DNA from: Prevotellaceae bacterium
GTDB lineage: Bacteria; Bacteroidota; Bacteroidia; Bacteroidales; UBA932
Length of the DNA stretch: 7,333 nucleotides
Assembly: GCA_031273485.1 (NCBI GenBank)
Contig: JAISRS010000108.1
Span: 1-7,333, forward strand
Direction of reading: 5' to 3'
In this document: positions 1 through 6,323 of the stretch, piece after piece
Position numbering within the stretch: the first letter of the stretch is position 1
Layout of the letters: every line of letters begins with the position of its first letter
The notes under the pieces: generated by a model
Told to the model about the DNA's origin: nothing
Databases searched by the model: none
Seen by the model: the letters and a program-made list of their open reading frames with translations, nothing else
Program-made: the position numbers and the translations under genes

Positions 1-1071
1 CAATCTCCCCTGACAAAAAAAGATATTGCCGTTCAGCTGTCTGCACCGGTAAAGGAAGCCGGCGTCGAATATTTTCTCAACATTTACGCTTACACAAAAG
101 AGGCAACGGAAATGATACCTGCCGGTTACGAAGTTGCCCGCGAACAGTTTGCCTTTCCTGCGAACGATTATTTTACCGAAACAACGGCAGTCGCTTCCGC
201 TCCGGTCGAAATAATCAGGGACGACAATAATCAAATCGCATTGAAAACCGGCAAACTCACCGCCTTTTTCGACAAAAGAAGAGGCGTATTGGAAAAATTG
301 CAGTACGGAGATAAAAACGTGTGGGTATCAGGACCTCAACCCGACTTCTGGCGTGCGCCGACCGACAACGATTTCGGCAACCGTATGCCCGAACTGTCGA
401 ATATCTGGAAATTTGCCGGACAAAATAAAACGGTCGGGAAATTCGCCGTCGAAAAATCGGAAAACAGTGTCATTCTCACCGTCGATTACACGTTGAACGA
501 TATATCAAGCCCGTACACGATAAAATACACCGTTGTCGGCGAAACGGTCAAAGTGCATGTTTCGTGGACGGCAGGCAGGGACGGTCTTCCGGAACTTCCG
601 CGCTTCGGTACGCAGTTGCGTCTTTCTTCCGAATACGAATCATTTACGTATTACGGACGCGGTCCCTGGGAAAACTATTCCGACCGCAACACCGCCTCTT
701 TTGTCAGCATATACGGCGGCGCTGTCGGCAAACAGGCTTTCGACTACATTCGTCCGCAGGAAAACGGTAATAAAACCGACGTTCGCTGGCTTTCATTAAC
801 CGACAAAAACGGCTTCGGTATCAGGATTTCGGGCGCTCAACCCCTGAGTGTGAAAGTGGCTCACAATACTGCGAACGACTTGGATTTCGGCGTCCCGAAG
901 AAGAATACGCACCCAAGCGAGATTGTTCCGCAAAAAGAAATATATCTGAACGTGGACTTGCTCCAACGCGGTCTCGGCGGCGACGACAGCTGGGGACGAC
1001 TGCCGCATGAACCTTATCGACTGCTGAAAAAATCGTATGAATATGAGTATGAAATAAGGATATTGGAATAA
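1..1071 (+). CDS. GH2 beta-galactosidase, C-terminal part (5' end outside window)
   Basis: C-terminal 356 residues of a LacZ-type glycoside hydrolase family 2 enzyme, which would release terminal beta-linked galactose. The frame is open from base 1 (visible start QSPLTKKDIAVQL), so the ATG at 112 is an internal methionine, not the start. The visible part matches the linker and the beta-galactosidase small-chain domain. Landmarks, counted from the window start: RAPTDND (about 118-124), YYGRGPWENY (217-226), RPQENG (251-256) and LGGDDSWG (325-332). The last corresponds to the E. coli GIGGDDSW segment, whose Trp contacts substrate. The catalytic TIM barrel with its acid/base and nucleophile Glu residues, and any signal peptide, lie upstream, so activity and location cannot be judged. 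It ends in TAA and converges on the minus-strand ATPase gene. GH2 family is sure; beta-galactosidase rather than another GH2 activity is likely because this terminal domain is typical of LacZ-type enzymes. Confidence 0.93.
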   Translation, partial: QSPLTKKDIAVQLSAPVKEAGVEYFLNIYAYTKEATEMIPAGYEVAREQFAFPANDYFTETTAVASAPVEIIRDDNNQIALKTGKLTAFFDKRRGVLEKLQYGDKNVWVSGPQPDFWRAPTDNDFGNRMPELSNIWKFAGQNKTVGKFAVEKSENSVILTVDYTLNDISSPYTIKYTVVGETVKVHVSWTAGRDGLPELPRFGTQLRLSSEYESFTYYGRGPWENYSDRNTASFVSIYGGAVGKQAFDYIRPQENGNKTDVRWLSLTDKNGFGIRISGAQPLSVKVAHNTANDLDFGVPKKNTHPSEIVPQKEIYLNVDLLQRGLGGDDSWGRLPHEPYRLLKKSYEYEYEIRILE

Positions 1072-1092
1072 ATCTTATTTTGAGGCGACATC

Positions 1093-1170
1093 ATGCTCGG
1101 AGCGTCATCATCCATGCTCGGAGCGTCATCGTTTATGCTCGGAGCGTCTCCGTTTATGCCCCACGTCCCG
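1093..1170. repeat. 21-bp minisatellite, three clear units plus one decayed unit
   Basis: Tandem units start at 1093, 1114 and 1135, exactly 21 bp apart. The first 14 bases (ATGCTCGGAGCGTC) are identical in all three; the last seven vary. A fourth, decayed copy seems to start at 1156 (ATGC retained). Each unit carries the small palindrome GCTC-G-GAGC. The period is a multiple of three, so an open frame on the plus strand (1080-1295) would read heptapeptides such as HARSVII, but that frame has no family resemblance and I do not call it a gene. The array lies between convergent genes, beyond the ATPase terminator. Confidence 0.85.
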
Positions 1171-1183
1171 CTACGCCGGAGCT

Positions 1184-1204
1184 AAAAGCAAGCCTCCGGC
1201 TTGC
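1184..1204 (-). terminator. Probable intrinsic terminator of the ATPase gene
   Basis: On the minus strand the stem GCAAGCC / GGCTTGC (7 bp, three-base loop, 1188-1204) is followed at once by TTTTA (1187-1183). It lies about 88 bases beyond the ATPase stop codon, a spacing like that of the flippase terminator at 2751-2790. The U-tract is short, so efficiency is uncertain. A second pairing, GCCGGAG (1175-1181) with CTCCGGC (1194-1200), overlaps this stem and is mutually exclusive with it. Confidence 0.6.
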
Positions 1205-1291
1205 ATACTCACCAATCCCCCCTGTAAAAAGACACCCATGCCATATCGACCGAGCGCGGCGAATGAAAACAGCTCATTATACCACACAGCT

Positions 1292-2674
1292 TTAACGGTT
1301 TGGCATATTTTGCAGAATATCTTCCGGGAAAAACACATTTTCCATTTGTAACGCGGCAGGTTTTCGTTTCAGAAAAAGCGCCGGAACTATCGTTTTGCCT
1401 TGAGCAAAAGGTAATAAATTCGCTTTCTGTTCCAGATCGGCAAAAAGTTTATCGACATCCATCGTTCTATCGCTCCACTTACATTCTCCGACCAATAAGT
1501 ATTTTTCATCTCGCGAAACCGCCACCACATCCAATTCTATTTCTCTATTCTTTACCGGTTTGCCCCACCAACGTGAAGCCGGATTAAAAGAAACATTGTT
1601 GATATTGAGAAATGGAACCGCATTTCTGCAAAGTTTTTCCCACAGGGGAGCGACATAGCCTGCAAATTGCGCTTCAATTTGAGCTAACACGCTATCCGTT
1701 TGTCCTATTTCGACAAAAGAACGGTTTGGAACTACAAAACGGAAGTAAAAATGCAAAAAAGGGTCTACTATCTTGTAGATACTCTTTTTACCGTTCTTAT
1801 AATTTTCGTTAAACGGCATTTCTTTTTCTATATATCCGAGCATAAGTAATTTATCCAATGGAGCCGACAGATGAGTCGCCGGTTTTTCCAATCGTCCCGC
1901 AATTTCGGACAAACGGCTGCATCCGGAAGCAATCAGCGAAAGGATAGTGAATGAATGTACAGTATCCCGCATATCATCCAAAAACAAGCGCATGGGTTCG
2001 TCGTAAAGTACGCCTTGCGATGTCAGCAAATGATAAGCCAGCGCTTCATGCAGATTTGTTTCTGCCAGACGCAATTCCCAATAACGCGGTATTCCGCCCC
2101 AGATACTGTATTCCTCTATGGCTTCAATTGCCGAGCAATCCAACGCTTGCTGCAAAAAAAGCGGTTGCATCGGTTGTATTTTCATTATCTCATCGGCTCT
2201 GCCAAACAGGGGCGCCGTACTGTCGAGCACTAATCCGGACATCAACTGTTGTGATGAACCGCAAATGACAAGATTGAAATTCATATTCGCCTTATCATCC
2301 ATCAATCGCTGAATGATAGAGGGCAGTTCGGGAGCGCTTTTCACCATATAAGGAAATTCGTCCAAACAGAGTGTGATTTTACGGTTAAGCCTGTGATTTA
2401 AAGTTTCAAAAAATATTCCCCAATCGGGATAAATCACTTTATCGAAACCGGCAAGGCTGTTTCCTGCAACCTTTGCCAATAACGAGCGTTGCTGCACGGC
2501 TTCCGACTGGTCTGCCATGAAATAAATGTCATCCGGCAATAATATTTCTTTAATCAATCGCGATTTTCCGCAACGTCTTCGCCCGTAAATAACAACAAAA
2601 GAGGCGCTGTTTCCATTCAATGCTTTTTGCAAACGGGCTTGTTCTGCTATTCTGTCAACAAATTTCATCATCAT
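1292..2674 (-). CDS. DUF234-type P-loop ATPase with PD-(D/E)XK-like C-terminal domain
   Basis: 460-residue soluble protein of the ATPase_2 (archaeal-type ATPase) plus DUF234 architecture. The ATPase part shows Walker A GRRRCGKS (31-38), Walker B LCLDE (102-106), a sensor-like CGSS (138-141) and a conserved FGR (157-159). A winged-helix-like stretch follows at about 241-285 (LSLIASGCSRLSEIAGRLEKPATHLSAPLDKLLMLGYIEK region). The C-terminal third has the core of a PD-(D/E)XK nuclease fold: D382 in ELDVVAV, then E397 and K399 in VGECKW, with E346 as a possible helix Glu. These proteins are widespread in archaea and Bacteroidetes, often in several copies per genome, and their cellular role is unsettled; nuclease activity here is inferred from motifs only. 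Three ATGs in a row (2672-2674, 2669-2671, 2666-2668) leave the exact start open by two codons. The gene is monocistronic, with its own promoter and no partner gene. Confidence 0.9.
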   Translation of the reverse strand: MMMKFVDRIAEQARLQKALNGNSASFVVIYGRRRCGKSRLIKEILLPDDIYFMADQSEAVQQRSLLAKVAGNSLAGFDKVIYPDWGIFFETLNHRLNRKITLCLDEFPYMVKSAPELPSIIQRLMDDKANMNFNLVICGSSQQLMSGLVLDSTAPLFGRADEIMKIQPMQPLFLQQALDCSAIEAIEEYSIWGGIPRYWELRLAETNLHEALAYHLLTSQGVLYDEPMRLFLDDMRDTVHSFTILSLIASGCSRLSEIAGRLEKPATHLSAPLDKLLMLGYIEKEMPFNENYKNGKKSIYKIVDPFLHFYFRFVVPNRSFVEIGQTDSVLAQIEAQFAGYVAPLWEKLCRNAVPFLNINNVSFNPASRWWGKPVKNREIELDVVAVSRDEKYLLVGECKWSDRTMDVDKLFADLEQKANLLPFAQGKTIVPALFLKRKPAALQMENVFFPEDILQNMPNR

Positions 2675-2696
2675 GTATGCAAATTATTATGTCGGA

Positions 2697-2728
2697 CAAA
2701 GATAATGTTTCTCCGAAATAATTACAAA
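2697..2728 (-). promoter_or_regulatory. Bacteroidetes-type promoter of the ATPase gene
   Basis: Reading the minus strand: TTTG (2728-2725), a 20-bp spacer, then TATCTTTG (2704-2697). This is an exact match to the primary-sigma consensus of Bacteroidetes (-33 TTTG, 19-21 bp, -7 TAnnTTTG). Transcription should begin near 2690, giving a leader of about 16 bases before the first ATG. It sits just downstream of the terminator that ends the previous transcript, so the ATPase is an independent unit. Confidence 0.8.
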
Positions 2729-2750
2729 TGTTTTGCGGATGTTCGGTAAT

Positions 2751-2790
2751 TAAAAGCCCCCTAACAAGGTTTTGAACCCTGTTAGGGGGC
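2751..2790 (-). terminator. Strong intrinsic terminator after the flippase gene
   Basis: Near-perfect hairpin: 11 bp GCCCCCTAACA / TGTTAGGGGGC (2756-2766 with 2780-2790), one A-C mismatch, then GGTT / AACC around a three-base loop. On the minus strand it is followed directly by TTTTAATTA, so it acts on transcripts coming from the flippase gene, whose stop codon is about 86 bases upstream. It also shields the promoter at 2697-2728 from readthrough. On the plus strand there is no T-tract after the hairpin. Confidence 0.85.
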
Positions 2791-2806
2791 GCCTTCGCAG
2801 AAGAAA

Positions 2807-2889
2807 TTCGTGTAATTGATTACGTCGAACTTATGTTTCGTGTAATTCGCGGATAATTAAAAAAATCCGCAGGATTTAAATTCGTGGAG
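2807..2889. repeat. TTCGTGTAATT-type intergenic repeat with small hairpin
   Basis: TTCGTGTAATT occurs at 2807-2817 and 2837-2847, 30 bp apart. A related AATTCGTGGA lies at about 2880-2889, inside the last codons of the flippase gene. Between them GCGGAT (2849-2854) pairs with ATCCGC (2865-2870) around an A-rich loop. The make-up resembles decayed short dispersed repeats that are common between genes in Bacteroidetes. It is not a second terminator: on the minus strand the T-rich run is inside the loop, not after the stem. Confidence 0.55.
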
Positions 2890-4390
2890 ATTTGTTGACA
2901 ACAGTTTTGCGGCTTAGGATTTTCTTAGCGTTTTTTATTGGAATTTTTTCTTTTTTCAGGATAAAATATATGAATACGAGCAGCAACACGGTATTAAATA
3001 CGAGATTGAGAGCTACTGCGGGAGTTTCGATAAGTTTAGCTGTAAAGAACAGAATCAGACCTGCAACGATATACAACAATATTGATTTCCATTGATATGG
3101 TATTTTGTAATAGCGTTTTGAAAGTTGCCAGCTAAGCGTTATCATCACCGTGTAACTTGCAACATGTCCCCAAGCTGTAGCCATGTAGCCGTATGTGGGC
3201 ATAAATAAGTAGTTTACGGCGATTGTTGTAATCAATCCCGCCGATGTTACCACTATGGCGACTTTGGTTTTGGAGGCAAGTTTATACCATATTGAAATAT
3301 TTTGGTTTATGCCCGAAAGCATATAAGCAAAGAGCATTATTGGCAAAACAATCATGCCCGAACGGAAATCCTTTCCCAGTAGATATTGCAAAATGTTTGA
3401 ATAATAGCTTATCAGTAAAAATATCACTATACAGAAAATGGTGAAATACTTCGTTATTTTTGCGTAAACCGGTTTTATATCAGTTTTTGACGATTCGGCA
3501 AAAAAATAAGGTTCGGCGGCATAGCGAAACATCTGTACAAACAGTGACATTATCACTGCAAGTTTGGCGCTTGCCGAAAAGACGCCCAATTGTTCTTCCC
3601 AGGTAAAATCGTTTTCGGGGGCAAGATACCGGAACAGAGGTCTGTCGATAAAATCGTTCAAAATACCCTGAAGTCCTGCCAGCATTAAAGGTAGCGAGTA
3701 TATGAGCAAAACTTTGAGATAAGAAGCGGAAAATGTGTATTTTACTTTGAATATCTCCGGAATAAAAAGAATTACCGAAACTATGCAACTACACAGTATC
3801 GCAGCCAAAATATATACATAAGAGGCTTCGGGAGTGAAAAATGAGAGTAATACCGACTGTGGATGCGAGGCGAAATATGCAGGCAAAACAAATAAAAACA
3901 GGAGGTTGAATATAACTTCCGCAATTATTTTTATGGAACGGAATATTGCAAATTTCAATGCTTTACGCCGATACCGCAGTTGCGCGAAAAACACCGACGT
4001 AAAAGCGTCAATGGCAAGAATCCCGGCGGCATATATCACAGATAAAGAATTATATCCGGCATTTGCGGCGATATTGCCGGAGAATGCAAATATCAAAAGA
4101 AAAAACGATAGAGATACAACAGTCAAAAAAATAGAAATAGTGGAAAAAACTTTGTCGGAATCGTATTCTTTCAAAGAAACAAAACGGAAAAAACCCGTTT
4201 CCAGTCCGAAGATGAGGATAACCTGAATAAAAGCGATATAAGCAAGTATTTCCGAACAAATTCCGAAATTGCTTTCATCCAACACTCTGGTATATACGGG
4301 GAGAAGCAAAAAGCTAAGCGCACGTGCAAGTATCGAACTCACTCCGTAGATGGTAGTATCTTTTGCCAAACGTTTAAATTCGACTCTCAT
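2876..4390 (-). CDS. Wzx-like polysaccharide flippase (MATE/MOP superfamily)
   Basis: 504-residue inner-membrane protein of the polysaccharide biosynthesis/MVF-like family, expected to move lipid-linked glycans across the membrane. The N-terminus is typical: an amphipathic start followed by IYGVSSILARALSFLLLPVYTRVL (about 14-37) and the FGICSEILAYIAFIQVILIFGLETGFFRF region (42-70). About 12-14 hydrophobic segments follow. The second half opens with PLMLAGLQGILNDFIDR (234-250), the usual start of the second bundle with its D-R pair. The tail after about 479 is Lys-rich and cytoplasmic-like. No glycosyltransferase or polymerase gene is next to it, so its glycan substrate cannot be told; an O-antigen-like, capsule or protein-glycan precursor are all possible. 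No clear promoter lies in the 65-bp gap upstream, so it probably shares the Nudix transcript. The final residues (NKSPRI) are coded by repeat-like sequence. Confidence 0.88.
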   Translation of the reverse strand: MRVEFKRLAKDTTIYGVSSILARALSFLLLPVYTRVLDESNFGICSEILAYIAFIQVILIFGLETGFFRFVSLKEYDSDKVFSTISIFLTVVSLSFFLLIFAFSGNIAANAGYNSLSVIYAAGILAIDAFTSVFFAQLRYRRKALKFAIFRSIKIIAEVIFNLLFLFVLPAYFASHPQSVLLSFFTPEASYVYILAAILCSCIVSVILFIPEIFKVKYTFSASYLKVLLIYSLPLMLAGLQGILNDFIDRPLFRYLAPENDFTWEEQLGVFSASAKLAVIMSLFVQMFRYAAEPYFFAESSKTDIKPVYAKITKYFTIFCIVIFLLISYYSNILQYLLGKDFRSGMIVLPIMLFAYMLSGINQNISIWYKLASKTKVAIVVTSAGLITTIAVNYLFMPTYGYMATAWGHVASYTVMITLSWQLSKRYYKIPYQWKSILLYIVAGLILFFTAKLIETPAVALNLVFNTVLLLVFIYFILKKEKIPIKNAKKILSRKTVVNKSPRI

Positions 4391-4429
4391 TGAAATTTAT
4401 TGATTAAAATAATATTACGTTTTATCACA

Positions 4430-4464
4430 GTCGTCAATCGAATTATACACGGTCGTTAATCGAA
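4430..4464. repeat. 13-bp imperfect direct repeat spanning the Nudix stop codon
   Basis: GTCGTCAATCGAA (4430-4442) and GTCGTTAATCGAA (4452-4464) differ at one base and start 22 bp apart. The second copy contains the Nudix TAA stop (4456-4458); the first lies in the Nudix-flippase gap. A small duplication at the gene end is the simplest reading; a binding site is possible but unsupported. Confidence 0.5.
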
Positions 4465-5103
4465 CAGCGTAATCCAGTCGGCTGAATTATAGGCGCTATA
4501 ACACAACATGATTTGTTCTTTGTTTGTTTTTTCGGTTGCCAGAGGCGGCAACTCGTCCATTCCAAAGAACCCGCATTCTGAGGTTTCGATGTTCGGTTCA
4601 AATTCTCCGCCGGTGATCTCGCACAAAACAAACACTTTGCACACTCCGTAGGCATACGTCGGCACATTGTGCCTGTTTCTGTCCTGAAGAGCTATAAGTT
4701 TCACCGGAACAGCGTCATATCCCGATTCTTCCTTTACTTCCTTGATTGTGTTCGACCGTATGGATTCATTGACGTCCACCCATCCGCCAGGCAAGGACCA
4801 GGTTCCGGCGCGTTCCCTGACAAGCAAAATCTTATTGTCGCTGAAAACGGCGGCTCTCGTATCTAATTTGGGGGTCTGAAAGCCTGTTTCATTGCAAAAT
4901 ACATCCCGAACATGCTCCACACTCATGCCGGTATGCAGACTCATTATTTCTGCCGACATTTCCCTGATTCGTTTAAAACGCTCAATATCGAAACTGTCTT
5001 TGGAGTAAGTCAGTCCTGCCTGAGCTATAAACTGCAATTCCACAGCCCATTTCAACCACTGCGTTTCGGGGGATATATCCGGTTTGTTTGTTTGCATATT
5101 CAT
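4456..5103 (-). CDS. Nudix hydrolase with Nudix_N domain
   Basis: 215-residue cytoplasmic hydrolase of nucleoside diphosphates linked to another group. Residues about 10-75 (ETQWLKWAVELQFIAQAGL start, SLHTGMSVEHVRDVF end) match the helical Nudix_N domain, followed by a Nudix fold from about 80 to 190. The Nudix box runs from G107 to Y129: G, five residues, E113, seven residues, then KEVKEESGY. The usual Arg before the first catalytic Glu is Lys (K121), while the metal-binding glutamates E122, E125 and E126 are kept. A relative with this architecture from Bacillus cereus was described as a CDP-choline pyrophosphatase; ADP-ribose is another possible substrate, and neither can be chosen from sequence. 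Start: ATG at 5103; a second in-frame ATG two codons later (5097) is almost as good, and neither has a strong ribosome-binding site. It follows lspA by 75 bp of repeat-rich DNA. Confidence 0.9.
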   Translation of the reverse strand: MNMQTNKPDISPETQWLKWAVELQFIAQAGLTYSKDSFDIERFKRIREMSAEIMSLHTGMSVEHVRDVFCNETGFQTPKLDTRAAVFSDNKILLVRERAGTWSLPGGWVDVNESIRSNTIKEVKEESGYDAVPVKLIALQDRNRHNVPTYAYGVCKVFVLCEITGGEFEPNIETSECGFFGMDELPPLATEKTNKEQIMLCYSAYNSADWITLFD

Positions 5104-5112
5104 CCCGTTTTC

Positions 5113-5173
5113 ATTCGTAATTCGTAATTTTCAATCCGTAATCCGTAATTGTTAATTCGTAATTTTTAATTAC
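5113..5173. repeat. AT-rich tandem repeat of a 7-bp unit (near CGTAATT)
   Basis: The whole lspA-Nudix gap is built of variants of CGTAATT (minus strand (A/G)ATTACG): about five recognisable copies with small changes such as CCGTAAT and TTAATT. At its right end GTAATT (5159-5164) pairs with AATTAC (5168-5173) around TTT. The hairpin is AT-only and has no U-tract after it on the minus strand, so it is not a convincing terminator. Arrays of this kind appear between genes in Bacteroidetes; no function is evident. Confidence 0.7.
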
Positions 5174-5178
5174 CTGCT

Positions 5179-5829
5179 TCACTGTTTTTTCAGTATAAGA
5201 TTCAGCGCTTTTCTCTGGAACAGCAATATATACACAGCGCTGACGGATATTGCCGAATCGGCTATATTGAATACCGGTCTGAAAAATATAAATTCTTCTC
5301 CCGCCTTAAAAGGGAACCATTCGGGATAGGTGGTTCGGATGACGGGAAAATAAAACATATCCACCACGCAACCATGCAAAAAGGAGGAATATCCGTTTGT
5401 TGAAAGTTCGGAAATTTCGCGATAGGGAATATAGTCGCCGAACTCAGGATTGTAGGCTGTTCCGGTGTTGAATATCAATCCGTAAAAAGCCGAATCGATG
5501 ATATTTCCCCAAGCTCCGGCGCAAATACCGGCTATTCCTATAACCAATCCGGTTGTAACGCCTTCTTTACGTGCTAATTTAGGTATATATACAATCAACG
5601 CAACGGCTAAAACGATGCGAAAAAACACCAGCAGTATTTTTCCCACAGGTCCTCCGAACAACATTCCGAACGCCATTCCCGGATTTTCCATAAAATGAAT
5701 ATAAAACCAGTCACCGAAAACAGGTATCTCTTGGTTGAGATACATATTTGTTTTTATTAAAATTTTCAATGCCTGATCGGCTAATAATATTATCCCGATG
5801 AAGAGGAACGCTTTCTTACTTAGTGACAT
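5179..5829 (-). CDS. lspA: Lipoprotein signal peptidase II
   Basis: 216-residue inner-membrane aspartyl peptidase that removes the signal peptide from lipid-modified prolipoproteins at the lipobox Cys. Four hydrophobic segments are visible (about 6-25, 64-84, 91-111, 188-207). Family motifs are in order: DQALK (18-22), ENPGMAFGM (48-56), GNIIDS (108-113), CVVDMFYFP (154-162) and FNIADSAI (187-194). By comparison with the family, D157 and D191 are the catalytic pair. The Arg that usually follows GNxxD is Ser113. It is longer than the 160-170 residues of proteobacterial enzymes, because of about 30 extra residues between GNIID and VVD (about 117-150) and a longer stretch before FNIAD; this is typical of Bacteroidetes LspA as far as I recall. 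The start at 5829 lies 9 bp after the DksA-like stop, implying cotranscription. Confidence 0.96.
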   Translation of the reverse strand: MSLSKKAFLFIGIILLADQALKILIKTNMYLNQEIPVFGDWFYIHFMENPGMAFGMLFGGPVGKILLVFFRIVLAVALIVYIPKLARKEGVTTGLVIGIAGICAGAWGNIIDSAFYGLIFNTGTAYNPEFGDYIPYREISELSTNGYSSFLHGCVVDMFYFPVIRTTYPEWFPFKAGEEFIFFRPVFNIADSAISVSAVYILLFQRKALNLILKKQ

Positions 5830-5838
5830 TCTTGTGTT

Positions 5839-6222
5839 TTATCTTTTATTTTTAGCCTCTACGCACAGAGTTGCATGAGGAACGGCTTTAAGGCGTTCTT
5901 TAGGAATCAATTTGCCTGTTTCACGGCAAATTCCATACGTTTTATTTTCGATTCTTACCAGAGCGGCTTCCAGATGCCGGATAAACTGTTGTTGCCTTTG
6001 GGCTAACCGTCCGGCTTCTTCCTTGGAAAGGGTAGAAGCGCCTTCTTCCAGCACTTTAAATGTTGGAGACGTATCTTGAGTATCGTTACTTTCGTTTTGA
6101 GTTATAGCCGACCGCAGTATCTCAAATTCCGATTTGGCTTTTATCAGTTTTTGAACTATAATATCTTTAAATTCAAGCAATTCTTCGTCGCTATATCTAT
6201 TTTTTTCTTCATTATCTGTCAT
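5839..6222 (-). CDS. TraR/DksA-family regulator with incomplete zinc finger
   Basis: 127-residue DksA-like protein, expected to act in the secondary channel of RNA polymerase or to be a derived relative. Two helical stretches (about 11-42 and 64-93) would form the coiled coil, joined by a Ser/Thr/Asp-rich tip region (TQNESNDTQDTSPTF). The C-terminal finger reads TYGICRETGKLIPKERLKAVPHATLCVEAKN: C99 and C120 remain, but their partners at 102 and 123 are Thr and Ala, so a four-Cys zinc site cannot form. The acidic DxxDxA tip motif of E. coli DksA is not visible. The residues around the lost cysteines are otherwise well kept (YGIC, IPKERL, PHATLC), so this is a real lineage variant rather than decay. 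It forms a tight pair with lspA, 9 bp downstream. Confidence 0.92.
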   Translation of the reverse strand: MTDNEEKNRYSDEELLEFKDIIVQKLIKAKSEFEILRSAITQNESNDTQDTSPTFKVLEEGASTLSKEEAGRLAQRQQQFIRHLEAALVRIENKTYGICRETGKLIPKERLKAVPHATLCVEAKNKR

Positions 6223-6248
6223 ATACGATATTTTTTAAAAATAAGGTG

Positions 6249-6279
6249 CGAATATAAGATTATTTTTTCACACGGCAAT
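6249..6279 (-). promoter_or_regulatory. Candidate promoter of the dksA-like/lspA unit
   Basis: Minus strand: ATTG (6279-6276), 19-bp spacer, TATATTCG (6256-6249). This departs by one base in each box from the Bacteroidetes consensus TTTG / TAnnTTTG, with correct spacing. The predicted start of transcription is near 6242, about 20 bases before the ATG. It lies in the 101-bp gap after argB. A weak palindrome ATTGA-TT-TCAAT (around 6296-6307) in the same gap is too short to count as the argB terminator. Confidence 0.5.
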
Positions 6280-6323
6280 ATTAAAATGTGAATACATTGA
6301 TTTCAATCATAAAAGCGCATGTA

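Noticed and set aside
1093..1155. Attachment site or IS end at the minisatellite
   Set aside because: No transposase, integrase, terminal inverted repeats or target duplication in the window.
1080..1295. Plus-strand open frame with heptapeptide repeats (HARSVII-like)
   Set aside because: It is only the 21-bp minisatellite read in frame, starts 8 bases after the beta-galactosidase stop, overlaps the ATPase end and shows no family features.
1300..2312. Several plus-strand frames of 64-105 residues opposite the ATPase gene
   Set aside because: All antisense to a well-supported gene with Walker motifs; none has a start context or recognisable domain.
2849..2870. Second terminator for the flippase gene
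   Set aside because: Six-bp stem with the T-rich run inside the loop rather than after the stem on the minus strand; the hairpin at 2751-2790 is far better.
3834..4226. 130-residue plus-strand frame inside the flippase gene
   Set aside because: Antisense shadow of a clear membrane-protein gene; Lys/Arg/Asn-rich composition with no family resemblance.
5113..5173. CRISPR-like or riboswitch reading of the array before the Nudix gene
   Set aside because: Units are 7 bp and contiguous with no unique spacers, and no conserved aptamer core or terminator follows.
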